Assembly: GCF_902459535.1 (NCBI RefSeq)
Contig: NZ_LR699553.1
Location: 3,286,001-3,350,000 of the forward strand
Source of the DNA: Paraburkholderia dioscoreae
GTDB taxonomy: Bacteria > Pseudomonadota > Gammaproteobacteria > Burkholderiales > Burkholderiaceae
Length of the DNA stretch: 64,000 nucleotides
Reading direction: 5' to 3'
The position numbers and the translations under genes were made by a program. Shown one piece after another: positions 16,850-26,097 of this stretch. The notes beneath the pieces are model-generated. The model ran no database searches. It was not told the origin of the DNA and was given only the letters and a program-made list of their open reading frames with translations. Every line of letters starts with the position of its first letter. The first letter of the stretch is position 1.

Positions 16850-17333
16850 AGCCGCCGGCGCCACGTCGGCCCAGCACTGCCAGTTCGCGAAAAATGGGGG
16901 CCGGGAGGGCGTCGGCGGTGAACAGTAAAGTGCGCGAACAACCCTGCTCCGGCATCAGCACCAGAATCAGCAGGCGGCCGCTCCACTGCGAACAGCCGGC
17001 AATGCGCCCTTGCGCCAGCAGCGCACCTGTCCGGCCCCAGACGGACAACCCGTCCGGCCCGATTTTCAGCGCGACGGGTTGCGCGCGCTGATACCGGAGC
17101 GCGCAAAGCGCGAGCCACGCCCACACAGCGAGCGTCAACGGGACCGCTTGCCACGTGCCCAGATGCCACGCGAGACAAGCAAAGACGGCCGACGTCGCCG
17201 TCAGAACAAAAACCCCCAACGCCGCCCACATAGCGACGGAGCGCCGCAGCGCAATGCGCTGCGGCGCTCCGTCAGGCGTTGCCGATTCAGGGGAGCGCGC
17301 CGGCAGAACCGGCGCCTTCGACTGGCGCGTCAC
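16848..17333 (-). CDS. Small membrane protein, possibly YgfX-like
   Basis: About 161 residues with two adjacent membrane helices (MWAALGVFVLTATSAVFACLAW and AVPLTLAVWAWLALCAL), a short basic turn, and then a soluble beta-rich part (LKIGPDGLSVWGRTG, GCSQWSGRLLILVLMP). This two-helix-plus-soluble-tail plan resembles the YgfX/CptA family, but I do not see enough to be sure. The start is uncertain: GTG 17333 or TTG 17336. It begins 10 bases after fabF and precedes rpoE, so it may be cotranscribed with both. Confidence 0.6.
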   Translation of the reverse strand: MTRQSKAPVLPARSPESATPDGAPQRIALRRSVAMWAALGVFVLTATSAVFACLAWHLGTWQAVPLTLAVWAWLALCALRYQRAQPVALKIGPDGLSVWGRTGALLAQGRIAGCSQWSGRLLILVLMPEQGCSRTLLFTADALPAPIFRELAVLGRRGAGG

Positions 17334-17343
17334 CAACTATCTA

Positions 17344-18582
17344 TCAGGCGCGCTTGAAAACCAGCGTGCCGTTCGTGCCGCCGAACCCGAACGAGTTCTT
17401 CAGCGCGACATCGATCTTCATCTCCCGCGCGGTATTGGCGCAGTAGTCCAGATCACAGGCCGGATCCTGGTTGAAGATGTTGATCGTCGGCGGCGATACC
17501 TGATGATGCACGGCCAGCACGGTAAACACCGACTCCAGACCACCGGCGCCGCCCAGCAGGTGCCCGGTCATCGACTTGGTCGAGTTCACGACCATGTTTT
17601 TGGCGTGATCGCCGAAAGCGCGCTTGATGCCGGTGGTTTCTGCCAGGTCGCCGAGCGGCGTGGACGTGCCATGCGCGTTCAGATAATTCACCTGATCGAG
17701 GTTGATGCCCGCGTTCTTCAGCGCCGCTAGCATGCAGCGGCGCGCGCCGTCGCCGTCTTCCAGCGGCGCGGTCATGTGATAGGCGTCGCCGCTCATCCCA
17801 TAGCCGCTGACTTCCGCGTAAATCTTCGCGCCGCGAGCCTTCGCGTGCTCGTACTCTTCGAGCACCATGACGCCGGCGCCCTCGCCCAGCACGAAACCGT
17901 CGCGATCCTTGTCCCACGGCCGGCTCGCCGTGGCCGGATCGTCATTGCGTTGCGACAGCGCGCGCGCCGCCGCAAAGCCTCCGACACCGAGCGGCGACAC
18001 GGTCGATTCCGCACCGCCCGCGATCATCACGTCCGCGTCGCCGTATTCGATCAGGCGCGACGCCTCGCCGATACAGTGCAGACCCGTGGTACAGGCCGTG
18101 ACGATAGCCAGATTCGGACCCTTGATGCCGAACTTGATCGACAGATGGCCGGAGATCATGTTGATGATCGACGCCGGCACGAAGAACGGCGAAATACGGC
18201 GCGGGCCGCGATTAAGCAGTTCGGTTTGCGTCACTTCGATCATCGGCAAGCCACCGATACCCGAACCGACCACTACACCGATACGCTCCGAATTCTCGTC
18301 GGTGACTTCGAGGCCGCTGTCCTGCATCGCCTGGATGCCTGCAGCCACGCCGTAATGGATGAATGTATCCATGTGGCGCGCTTCCTTACCGGGGATGTAG
18401 TCCTCGATATTGAAGCCCTTCACCTCGCCGGCGAAGCGAGTCGAAAAGTTCGACGCATCGAATTTCGTGATATTGGCAATACCCGACTTGCCGGCGACCA
18501 GATTGGCCCAGCCGTCGGCAACATTATTGCCAACAGGCGAAATCAGCCCCAGGCCTGTAACAACAACACGACGGCGGCTCAC
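17344..18582 (-). CDS. fabF: 3-oxoacyl-ACP synthase II FabF
   Basis: FabF elongates acyl-ACP with malonyl-ACP in fatty-acid synthesis. The 412-residue protein starts with GTG (SRRRVVVTGLGLISPVGN) preceded by AAGGGG. The catalytic triad is the cysteine in TACTTGLHCIG and the two histidines in NAHGTSTPLGD and SMTGHLLGGAGG. The frame stays open further upstream to 18861, but that extension has no similarity to the family. A 327-base gap with hairpins separates it from acpP. Confidence 0.97.
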   Translation of the reverse strand: MSRRRVVVTGLGLISPVGNNVADGWANLVAGKSGIANITKFDASNFSTRFAGEVKGFNIEDYIPGKEARHMDTFIHYGVAAGIQAMQDSGLEVTDENSERIGVVVGSGIGGLPMIEVTQTELLNRGPRRISPFFVPASIINMISGHLSIKFGIKGPNLAIVTACTTGLHCIGEASRLIEYGDADVMIAGGAESTVSPLGVGGFAAARALSQRNDDPATASRPWDKDRDGFVLGEGAGVMVLEEYEHAKARGAKIYAEVSGYGMSGDAYHMTAPLEDGDGARRCMLAALKNAGINLDQVNYLNAHGTSTPLGDLAETTGIKRAFGDHAKNMVVNSTKSMTGHLLGGAGGLESVFTVLAVHHQVSPPTINIFNQDPACDLDYCANTAREMKIDVALKNSFGFGGTNGTLVFKRA

Positions 18583-18909
18583 GGTAACCCCTTTTTCATA
18601 GATGACAAAAGCAAAAGCCACAGCGGCCACAGGAACGTGCCCTGTGTGCCCTGTGGCTGTTAAGCGCCCCCACGCCCGGTGCTTCGCACCAAGCCACCCC
18701 GAGGGGCGAAATCCCCCAAGGGGACTTCCTGCTGGGCGGAAAACGCGGGGCGGCCCGGCGTTTTCTTGAAAGTCGGCAATCGCGCGAAAAGTTGCGCTGT
18801 CAACATCGCTTGCTCCTGCACGGCAAAAAGCGCCAACCCTGCTGGCGTCGGCAACCGACACGGCAGGGCGTCATACGCCGCCAACGCAGAAACGCAGGCG
18901 CGAATGACC
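18583..18909. repeat. acpP-fabF intergenic region with a cluster of hairpins
   Basis: The 327-base gap contains three closely spaced perfect short palindromes: GGTGC-TTC-GCACC (18678-18690), CCCC-GA-GGGG (18697-18706) and CCCC-AA-GGGG (18714-18723). The block looks like a repetitive intergenic palindromic element, or an attenuating RNA structure between acpP and fabF. I see no small gene. Confidence 0.45.
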
Positions 18910-19149
18910 TTAGGCCTTGACGTTTGCGCGAGCGTAGTCGATCGCTTGCTGAACGGTAGTGATCTTCTCGGCTTCTTCATCCGGAATTTCCATGCCGAAC
19001 TCGTCTTCGAGGGCCATCACGAGTTCAACGGTGTCGAGCGAGTCGGCGCCGAGGTCGTTCACGAACGAAGCTTCGTTCTTGATCTCAGCCTCTGCAACGC
19101 CCAGTTGTTCTGCGACGATCTTCTTGACGCGCTGTTCGATATTGTCCAT
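18910..19149 (-). CDS. acpP: Acyl carrier protein
   Basis: ACP carries growing acyl chains on phosphopantetheine attached to a serine. The 79-residue acidic protein starts [12 protein letters not shown] and has the attachment motif [13 protein letters not shown] 19149 follows a GGGG-containing Shine-Dalgarno region. It lies between fabG and fabF, the normal position in the fab cluster. AcpS, encoded at 5044-5484, activates it. Confidence 0.98.
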
Positions 19150-19300
19150 TACCCCTCCAAGGGAAAAGAAGTTCAAAAATACAGGTGCGCGCATTTTATC
19201 AGGTTTGACCCGGCAAAAAAGCGGCGCATCGGGTTGCTGTCAAGGCATGCGCCTTACGCATTTACAAACGCATCAAGGCGCGGATAGTAACCGAATTTGG

Positions 19301-20050
19301 TTACGACATGTACATTCCGCCGTTCACATGCAGTGTCGTGCCGGTGATGTAGCCGGCTTGCGACGACGCGAGAAAGGCCACGGCGTGCGCGATGTCTTCC
19401 GGGCTGCCCAGGCGCCCCAGCGGAATCTGTGTCTTCAGCGCCGTTTGCTGCTCTTCCGGCAAGGTCCTGGTCATGTCGGTATCGATGAAGCCCGGCGCGA
19501 CGCAATTCACCGTGATGCCGCGGCTGCCGATCTCGCGTGCAAGCGCGCGCGTCATGCCCGCCACGCCCGCTTTCGCGGCGGCGTAATTGACTTGCCCCGG
19601 GTTGCCGGCCGAGCCGACCACGGACGTGATGTTGATGATGCGGCCGCCCTTCGCCTTCATCATGGGACGCAGCACCGCGCGCGACAGACGGAACACCGAC
19701 TTGAGGTTGGTGTCGATCACTGCATCCCAATCGTCGTCCTTCATGCGCATGGCGAGTTGATCCTGCGTGATGCCGGCGTTATTCACCAGCACATGCAGCG
19801 CGCCGAATTCCTTCACCGTACCGTCGATCAGCGCTTCCGCTGCGGCCGCGTCGTTCACGTTCAGTACCGCACCTCGGCCGTTCACACCGGCTGCGTTAAA
19901 TGCTTCGCTGATGGCGGCCGCGCCGCTTTCGCTGGTTGCCGTGCCGATCACCGTTGCGCCCTGGCGCGCCAGTTCCAATGCGATCGCACGCCCAATGCCG
20001 CGCGAAGCGCCGGTCACGATTGCGATCTGCTTGTCGAGAGTCTTTTCCAT
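19301..20050 (-). CDS. fabG: 3-oxoacyl-ACP reductase FabG
   Basis: NADPH-dependent short-chain dehydrogenase that reduces 3-ketoacyl-ACP. The 249-residue protein has the cofactor motif TGASRGIG, NNAG at the end of strand 4, the catalytic serine in NITSVVG and the YAAAK tyrosine-lysine pair. The C-terminal TGTTLHVNGGMYM is typical of FabG. It follows fabD by 100 bases in the fab cluster. Confidence 0.97.
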   Translation of the reverse strand: MEKTLDKQIAIVTGASRGIGRAIALELARQGATVIGTATSESGAAAISEAFNAAGVNGRGAVLNVNDAAAAEALIDGTVKEFGALHVLVNNAGITQDQLAMRMKDDDWDAVIDTNLKSVFRLSRAVLRPMMKAKGGRIINITSVVGSAGNPGQVNYAAAKAGVAGMTRALAREIGSRGITVNCVAPGFIDTDMTRTLPEEQQTALKTQIPLGRLGSPEDIAHAVAFLASSQAGYITGTTLHVNGGMYMS

Positions 20051-20150
20051 CTGTCAGTCCGGATGCCCTTCGGAGGGCTGATTGATTCCTGATGCGCAGT
20101 CCTGATGCCGTCGCGCAGCACGTGCTGCCAGGTGCCGTGCGACGTTGCGT

Positions 20151-21086
20151 TCAGCCTGCCTTCACGAGTTTGAGCGTCTCTTCGAGCGAAGCCGGATCGA
20201 AGATCGAGGCACCGACCAGGTTGCCGTCGATACGCTTGGTCAAACCCGCAAGGACCTTGCCCGGACCACATTCGATCACGTGCGTGACGCCTTGAGCCGA
20301 CATGGCCCGAACGCTTTCGACCCAGCGCACCGCGCCGGCCGCCTGGCGCACCAGCGCGTCTTTGATCCCGGCCGGTTCGTTGACCACGGCGACGTCCACG
20401 TTGTTGATGACCGGAATAGCCGGCACCTGCACGTCGACGCTCGCCAGATACTCGCGCAGTTGGTCCGACGCGGGCTTGAGCAGCGACGAGTGGAACGGCG
20501 CCGAGACGGGCAGCGGCAACGCGCGTTTGGCGCCCTTCGCCTTTGCGACTTCGCAGGCCTTTTCGACAGCGGCCTTGTTGCCCGCGATCACGACCTGCGC
20601 CGGCGCATTGAAATTAACCGCTTCGACGACGCCCGCAGCCGACGCTTCAGCGCACACCGCGCGCACCGTATCGTCGTCGAGACCGAGAATCGCGGCCATT
20701 CCGCCTTCACCGACCGGCACCGCCGTTTGCATGGCTTGCGCGCGAAACCGCACGAGCGGCACGGCGTCGCGAAACGCAATCGCGCCCGCCGCGACCAGCG
20801 CGGTGTATTCGCCCAGGCTGTGGCCTGCGACGATTGCCGGCTTCGGGCCGCCAGCCTGCAGCCACGCGCGATACATGGCGTACGAGGCAGTCAGCATGAC
20901 CGGCTGGGTATTGGTGGTGAGGTTCAGATCTTCGGCAGGGCCTTCGGCAATCAGCTTGCCGAGATCCTGATTGAGCGCATCGGAAGCTTCCTGAACCGTC
21001 TCACGCACGACTGCGTGATCGGCGAATGCGTTGAGCATGCCGACCGACTGCGAACCTTGCCCAGGAAAAACGAACGCAAATTTCAT
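20151..21086 (-). CDS. fabD: Malonyl-CoA:ACP transacylase FabD
   Basis: FabD loads malonyl groups onto ACP. The 311-residue protein starts MKFAFVFPGQGSQSVGM and has the nucleophile motif GHSLGEY and the catalytic histidine in SAPFHSSLLKPA. The frame can extend to 21125 but the family start is at 21086. A 110-base gap separates it from fabH. Confidence 0.97.
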   Translation of the reverse strand: MKFAFVFPGQGSQSVGMLNAFADHAVVRETVQEASDALNQDLGKLIAEGPAEDLNLTTNTQPVMLTASYAMYRAWLQAGGPKPAIVAGHSLGEYTALVAAGAIAFRDAVPLVRFRAQAMQTAVPVGEGGMAAILGLDDDTVRAVCAEASAAGVVEAVNFNAPAQVVIAGNKAAVEKACEVAKAKGAKRALPLPVSAPFHSSLLKPASDQLREYLASVDVQVPAIPVINNVDVAVVNEPAGIKDALVRQAAGAVRWVESVRAMSAQGVTHVIECGPGKVLAGLTKRIDGNLVGASIFDPASLEETLKLVKAG

Positions 21087-21196
21087 ATCGTCCCCAAAAT
21101 CGATGTTGTCAGATGTGGGTGGCACGCCCGGTTGACGCGAGCGCGCTCAAGCGTAGTCGAGCGCCGCGAAGGGCGCTCGCCATCACGTCGCCGCTT

Positions 21197-22186
21197 TCAG
21201 TAGCGGATAACCGACGCGCCCCATGTGAAGCCGCCGCCGACGCCTTCGATCAGCACGTTCTGGCCGCGCTTGATGCGGCCGTCGCGCACCGCGACGTCGA
21301 GTGCGAGCGGAATGGACGCAGCCGACGTGTTGCCGTGCTCGCCCACTGTGACGATCATGCGTTCCTGCGGCAAACCGAGCTTGCGGCAGGTGCTTTGCAT
21401 GATGCGGATATTCGCCTGATGCGGAATCAGCCAGTCGATCTGCTCAGCCGACAGATTGGCTTTCTCGAGCGCTTCGACCGCGACTTTTTCGAGCACGTTG
21501 ACGGCGAGCTTGAACACGGCCTGCCCGTCCATGTGCAGGAACGCGCTGCCGGATACCACGCCGCCGTTCACGTTGCCCGGCGTGCAAAGAATGTTCGAAT
21601 GGCTGCCGTCCGCGTGCAGCGCGCTGGCGAGCACGCCCGGTTCGTCGGACGCCTGCAGGATCACCGCGCCCGCTCCGTCGCCGAACAGCACGCAGGTGGT
21701 GCGATCCTTGAAGTCGAGAATGCGCGAGAAGGTTTCCGCGCCGATCACAAGCGCCGTACGGTGCTGACCGCTGCGAATGAAGCTGTCAGCCGTCGCCACC
21801 GCATAGGCAAACCCGGAACAGACGGCCTGCACGTCGAAGGCCGCGCCGTGGTTCTTGATGCCGAGCTTGTTCTGCAACAGGCACGCCGTGCTGGGAAACA
21901 CGAAGTCGGGCGTGGAGGTTGCAACGATGATCAGGTCGATGGATTGCGGGTCGATATCCGCAGCCTCGATCGCGCGTTGCGAAGCGATGAACGCCAGATC
22001 GCTGGTCGTGACATCAGGTTCTGCGAAGTAGCGCGCGTGAATGCCCGTACGGGCGACGATCCACTCGTCGCTTGTCTCGATACCCTGCTCGGCGAGACGT
22101 TCCGCCAGATCCTGATTGGTGACGCGGTTGGGCGGCAGATAACTGCCCGTGCCCAGCACGCGGGAATAAATTGTCGATTGAGCCAT
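21197..22186 (-). CDS. fabH: 3-oxoacyl-ACP synthase III FabH
   Basis: FabH starts fatty-acid synthesis by condensing acetyl-CoA with malonyl-ACP. The 329-residue protein has the catalytic cysteine in VQAVCSGFAYA, the histidine in IPHQANIRI and the asparagine in GEHGNTSAAS. Its ATG overlaps the plsX stop codon (TAATG), so translation of the two is coupled. Confidence 0.97.
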   Translation of the reverse strand: MAQSTIYSRVLGTGSYLPPNRVTNQDLAERLAEQGIETSDEWIVARTGIHARYFAEPDVTTSDLAFIASQRAIEAADIDPQSIDLIIVATSTPDFVFPSTACLLQNKLGIKNHGAAFDVQAVCSGFAYAVATADSFIRSGQHRTALVIGAETFSRILDFKDRTTCVLFGDGAGAVILQASDEPGVLASALHADGSHSNILCTPGNVNGGVVSGSAFLHMDGQAVFKLAVNVLEKVAVEALEKANLSAEQIDWLIPHQANIRIMQSTCRKLGLPQERMIVTVGEHGNTSAASIPLALDVAVRDGRIKRGQNVLIEGVGGGFTWGASVIRY

Positions 22187-23292
22187 TATGCCTTCGAGGA
22201 TTGCGCAGCGTAGGGCTCGGCCGGCTGGCCTGCGATCGGGCTTGCGTGGCCCGCACCGCTCGCGTCGCGCGCCGCCTGTTCGAGAGATCCCGCGTTCTCT
22301 TCCATTGCCCGCGCAAGGCGTTCCAGCACGCCGTTTTTGACGGCATCATACCCGCGTTTGATAGCCCACTCAAACCCGTAGGCATCCGCCGAACCGTGGC
22401 TTTTGATCACCAGCCCGCGCAGGCCGAGCAACGCAGCACCATTGTATTGCCGATGATCGACGCGTTTCTTGAAGCGCATCAATACCGGCAAGGCCAGCAC
22501 CGCCATCACCTTGGTGAGCCAGGAGCGGCCGAACTCTTCCTTGATGATGTTGGACAGCATCTGCGCGAGGCCTTCCGACGTCTTCAGCGCGACATTGCCG
22601 ACAAAACCGTCGCAGACGATCACGTCGACCGTACCCTTGAAGATATCGTTGCCTTCAACGTTACCGTGAAAGTTAAGTGTACTCGCGCGCAGCAGTTCGC
22701 CGGCACGTTTGATGGTGTCGTTGCCCTTGATGACTTCTTCGCCGATGTTGAGCAGGCCGATGGTGGGCCGCTCCTTGCCCTCGAGCGCAGACACGAGCGC
22801 GTGCCCCATTTCCGCGAACTGCAGCAGATGTTGCGGCTCGCAGTCGACGTTGGCGCCCAGGTCGAGCATCATCGTGTAGCCATTGGGGTTGGGCAGCGCC
22901 GACGCAATGGCCGGGCGTTCGATGCCCGACAGCGTTTTCAGCACATAGCGCGAGACCGCCATCAGCGCACCGGTGTTGCCGGCGGAAATGCAGGCTTGCG
23001 CCTCGCCTTCCTTGACGCGGTTGAGCGCCACGCGCATGGACGAGTCTTTTTTCTTGCGCAGCGCGACTTCGACCGGATCGTCCATGGCGACGATCTCGGA
23101 CGCGGGGACGACGGTCAACGCCGGCAGATCCTGAGCCTTCAACTTCTTCAACTGCGCACGAATCGCACTTTCAATGCCGACGAGCAGCAATTGCGCGTCG
23201 GGATGCGAACGGGCGAAGTTGACGGCAGCGGGAACGGTCACGGACGGGCCGTGGTCGCCTCCCATGCAATCTATCGTGAGCTTTACTGTCAT
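22186..23292 (-). CDS. plsX: Phosphate acyltransferase PlsX
   Basis: PlsX makes acyl-phosphate from acyl-ACP for the PlsY pathway of phospholipid synthesis. The 368-residue protein begins MTVKLTIDCMGGDHGPSVTV and contains ISAGNTGALMAVS and VDVIVCDGFVGNV, characteristic of the family. The last ~40 residues (AARDASGAGHASPIAGQPAE) are a variable tail. It lies between rpmF and fabH in the conserved rpmF-plsX-fab order. Confidence 0.97.
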   Translation of the reverse strand: MTVKLTIDCMGGDHGPSVTVPAAVNFARSHPDAQLLLVGIESAIRAQLKKLKAQDLPALTVVPASEIVAMDDPVEVALRKKKDSSMRVALNRVKEGEAQACISAGNTGALMAVSRYVLKTLSGIERPAIASALPNPNGYTMMLDLGANVDCEPQHLLQFAEMGHALVSALEGKERPTIGLLNIGEEVIKGNDTIKRAGELLRASTLNFHGNVEGNDIFKGTVDVIVCDGFVGNVALKTSEGLAQMLSNIIKEEFGRSWLTKVMAVLALPVLMRFKKRVDHRQYNGAALLGLRGLVIKSHGSADAYGFEWAIKRGYDAVKNGVLERLARAMEENAGSLEQAARDASGAGHASPIAGQPAEPYAAQSSKA

Positions 23293-23477
23293 GGAGTGCG
23301 ACGAATTTCAGGCGCCCTGCATGGGATCGCAGCAAGCGCCGGAACGCCAATTGCAATCGACACAAAAAAGCGGCAATTGAATGCCGCCTTTTTGCCGAGC
23401 CGGGAAAATGTCAAGCGAGCCGATCGCCACGCGAAACGCCACAGGGGCGACACGCAGTGAAACGCGCAGTGAAACGA

Positions 23478-23657
23478 TTAATCGTTCTTCGTCTTGACGA
23501 CTTTCTTACCGCGATAGTAGCCGTTCGGGCTAACGTGGTGACGCAGATGCACTTCGCCCGTGCTCGGTTCCACGGCCAGCGGCGCTGCCGTCAGGAAATC
23601 GTGCGAACGGTGCATGCCGCGCTTCGACGGCGACTTCTTGTTTTGCTGAACTGCCAT
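23478..23657 (-). CDS. rpmF: 50S ribosomal protein L32
   Basis: The 59-residue basic protein starts [20 protein letters not shown] and contains [18 protein letters not shown], the typical bacterial L32 sequence. No zinc-binding cysteine pairs are present, so it is the zinc-independent form. A purine-rich GGAG Shine-Dalgarno sequence lies upstream. It sits between yceD and plsX, the normal order in proteobacteria. Confidence 0.98.
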
Positions 23658-23758
23658 GACTAACTCCTAAAAATTTTTCGGATTCTAACACAGCCCGACC
23701 CGGTGTCCGCCACTGGCCGAGTGGCCAATGCGCCCGCATCGCGCTCCAATGCAACTGT

Positions 23759-24403
23759 TCAGTCCTTCTTGTCGTCCGGCTCACCGCGCTTGAGACTCTC
23801 GAGCGCCGCAAACGGATTGGGCCGCTCGGGCTCGCCGCCCTTGCCAGCTTCGTCCGGTGCGTCCTCGTCGCCCTCGCCTTCTGCGCCGGCCACACCAGAG
23901 ACCAGGCTCTCGTGCACTTCGGGACAGACTTCGTGCTTGGGCACGAGCGGCAAGGAAAGCAGCAACTCTTCTTCGATCAAGTCGATGAGATCGAAATGGT
24001 TCGACCCCACGATCACTTCGACTTCATCCTCGTCGAGCGGAAACTCTTCGGCTTCCGCCTCAGTGTTGACGACCCGGTAAGTTGCGTCGACGTTGAATGC
24101 CTGCAGGTACGGCGTCATGCACCGCTGACATTCGAGCCATGCAGCGCCGTGAGTCGCCAACCTCAAATAAGGCTGGGGCCCCTCGGTGCCATCGTCCTGC
24201 AATTCCGGCTGCGTCGTGCCTTCGGCTTGCCAGGTGAACGCGGTATCGCGGTCTGGCGCTTCTGCCGGGACTTCGTTTAACATGCGCGGCAGTTGCAAGA
24301 CGCGCACGACACCCGCGGCCTGACGCCCACTTCGCGCAAATTCGAACAGATCGAGGTTATGCGGGTCGGGCAGACCTGCAGGGTTGCCAGGATGTTGAGT
24401 CAT
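23759..24403 (-). CDS. yceD: YceD/DUF177 family protein
   Basis: YceD proteins lie upstream of rpmF in most bacteria and are needed for normal 23S rRNA accumulation. The 214-residue protein has the family core ECQRCMTPYLQAFNVD (two cysteines), an acidic stretch (FPLDEDEVEVI) and LIEEELLLSLPLVPKHEVC. The C-terminal 40 residues are a Gly/Glu/Asp-rich linker followed by PNPFAALESLK, a motif shared by homologues. ATG 24403 is chosen; the frame remains open to 24532. It is first in the fab-cluster run and divergent from maf. Confidence 0.92.
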   Translation of the reverse strand: MTQHPGNPAGLPDPHNLDLFEFARSGRQAAGVVRVLQLPRMLNEVPAEAPDRDTAFTWQAEGTTQPELQDDGTEGPQPYLRLATHGAAWLECQRCMTPYLQAFNVDATYRVVNTEAEAEEFPLDEDEVEVIVGSNHFDLIDLIEEELLLSLPLVPKHEVCPEVHESLVSGVAGAEGEGDEDAPDEAGKGGEPERPNPFAALESLKRGEPDDKKD

Positions 24404-24675
24404 GTGCGCTCCTGCGTCGGCAAGGGTTTCGCCGGGGGTATAAACCGCGGATATAACCGGTTTGCAAGACAACCTGCGAGCCCCGTGCGTGGTGCACCGC
24501 CGCGTTACACGACAGTTACACGCCTGGCACACACCGAGACCCGCCTAGCGCAAGCATACCGATGAAAAGCCGGAAATCATATCCGTTTTGTCTTTTCGAG
24601 TCAAACACTTAAGCCCGTACATGCGCGAGCTTTGCGCAACCCTGTACGCCCCGCCTCCCTAGCCGTTGATTGCCC

Positions 24676-25293
24676 ATGTCAGATTCCCTCAATCGCCCGC
24701 CACGCCTGATTCTGGCGTCGAGTTCGCCCTATCGCCGCGAACTGCTCCAGCGCTTGCGCGTACCGTTCGATGTCGTCGCGCCCGCGATCGATGAGAAGCC
24801 GCTGGCCGGCGAAACACCCGAAGTCACCGCGCTGCGGCTGGCACAAGCCAAAGCACGTGCAGTAGCCAGTGGTCTGGGCGTTGGCGAAGCCGCACTCGTG
24901 ATCGGTTCCGACCAGGTCGCCACTTATGACGGCCTGCAGATCGGCAAGCCGGGCAGCTACGCCAAAGCGCTAGCGCAGTTGCAGGCGATGCGCGGCCGCG
25001 AAGTGCAATTCCATAGTGCGTTGTGTCTGTTCGACAGCCGCTCAGGGACCGTGCAGGCCGTCGACGTGATTACCCGCGTGCAATTCCGTGCTCTGCCGGA
25101 TGCCGCGCTGGAGGCCTATCTGCTGGCCGAAACGCCCTACGACGTCGCGGGCAGCGCCAAATCCGAAGGGCTCGGCATCGCCCTGCTCGAGACCATTCAT
25201 TCCGACGATCCCACCGCGCTCGTCGGCCTGCCGTTGATCGCACTCTCGCGCATGCTGCTCGCAGTGGGTTATCCACTTTTGGGGGCCCAATGA
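24676..25293 (+). CDS. maf: Maf-family nucleoside-triphosphate pyrophosphatase
   Basis: Maf proteins hydrolyse non-canonical or modified nucleotides. The 205-residue protein has the signature LASSSPYRRELLQRL, then DEKPLAGETPE, IGSDQVA and the C-terminal KSEGLGIALLE. The subtype (YceF-like, 7-methyl-GTP, versus YhdE-like) is suggested by position next to the yceD-rpmF locus; YceF is likely. It overlaps the next gene by four bases (ATGA). The 272-base gap upstream is shared with divergent yceD. Confidence 0.93.
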   Translation: MSDSLNRPPRLILASSSPYRRELLQRLRVPFDVVAPAIDEKPLAGETPEVTALRLAQAKARAVASGLGVGEAALVIGSDQVATYDGLQIGKPGSYAKALAQLQAMRGREVQFHSALCLFDSRSGTVQAVDVITRVQFRALPDAALEAYLLAETPYDVAGSAKSEGLGIALLETIHSDDPTALVGLPLIALSRMLLAVGYPLLGAQ

Positions 25294-26009
25294 GCGGCAC
25301 GCTCTATCTGATCCCGAACACGCTAGGCGAAGGCGACGCCGAAGCGCTCGACGCCGTCCTGCCTGCGCCCGTACGGGCCCGCGCGGCTTCGCTTCACTAT
25401 TACATCGGCGAAAACGCGAAAACCACACGCGCCTTCCTGAAAAAAGTCGGCACGGAGCGGCCGATCCAGGAAATCGAGATTCGCGAACTGAACGTCAACA
25501 CACCGGCGGGAGAGATCGACAAGTTACTGGCCCCGCTTCTGGCCGGCACCGACGCCGGCCTGGTTTCCGAAGCGGGTTGCCCGGCAGTCGCCGACCCTGG
25601 TGCGCTATTGGTACGGCGGGCCCATGAGCGCGGCGTAAAGGTCGTGCCGTTTGTCGGTCCAAGCTCGATTCTGCTGGCTTTGATGGCGTCGGGGCTCAAC
25701 GGCCAGAGTTTTGCGTTCCACGGATACTTGCCGGTCGACGCCACAGAGCGGGCCAAGCGGCTGCGAGACCTCGAACAGCAGTCGCGCAAAGGCAAGCAGA
25801 CGCAGATTTTTATTGAGACGCCCTACCGGAATCGGGCGCTGCTCGACACGTTACTGGCGACATGCGCACCTTCCACGCTCGTTTGCGTGGCGGTCGATCT
25901 GACGCTGGAGACGGAGACCATCATCAGCCGCACCGTGGCGGACTGGAAGAAAAAACCTGCGATCGACCTGCACAAGCGGCCAGCTATTTTTCTGATCCTG
26001 GCCGTTTGA
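25290..26009 (+). CDS. RsmI-like SAM-dependent methyltransferase
   Basis: A 239-residue protein of the tetrapyrrole methylase fold, related to RsmI (16S rRNA C1402 2'-O-methyltransferase), with the motifs YLIPNTLGEGD, LVSEAGCPAVADPG and VVPFVGPSSILLALMASG. It is shorter than E. coli RsmI (about 286 residues) and starts directly with the fold, so it is a paralogue rather than RsmI itself. Translationally coupled to maf by a 4-base overlap. Substrate not known. Confidence 0.85.
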   Translation: MSGTLYLIPNTLGEGDAEALDAVLPAPVRARAASLHYYIGENAKTTRAFLKKVGTERPIQEIEIRELNVNTPAGEIDKLLAPLLAGTDAGLVSEAGCPAVADPGALLVRRAHERGVKVVPFVGPSSILLALMASGLNGQSFAFHGYLPVDATERAKRLRDLEQQSRKGKQTQIFIETPYRNRALLDTLLATCAPSTLVCVAVDLTLETETIISRTVADWKKKPAIDLHKRPAIFLILAV

Positions 26010-26038
26010 CCCAGGTCGGTCAGAAACGAGAGTAAAAA

Positions 26039-26080
26039 AAAGCCCCGCGCGATCGTCGAGCGTCGATCGCGCGGGGCTTT
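26039..26080. terminator. Strong bidirectional terminator
   Basis: A perfect 17-bp stem (26039-26055 with 26064-26080, starting AAAGCCCCGCGC) surrounds an 8-base loop. On the minus strand it is followed by a run of eight T residues, so it is a strong terminator for sppA; on the plus strand the T run is short. Confidence 0.92.
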
Positions 26081-26097
26081 CCCTAAGCCTCAACACA

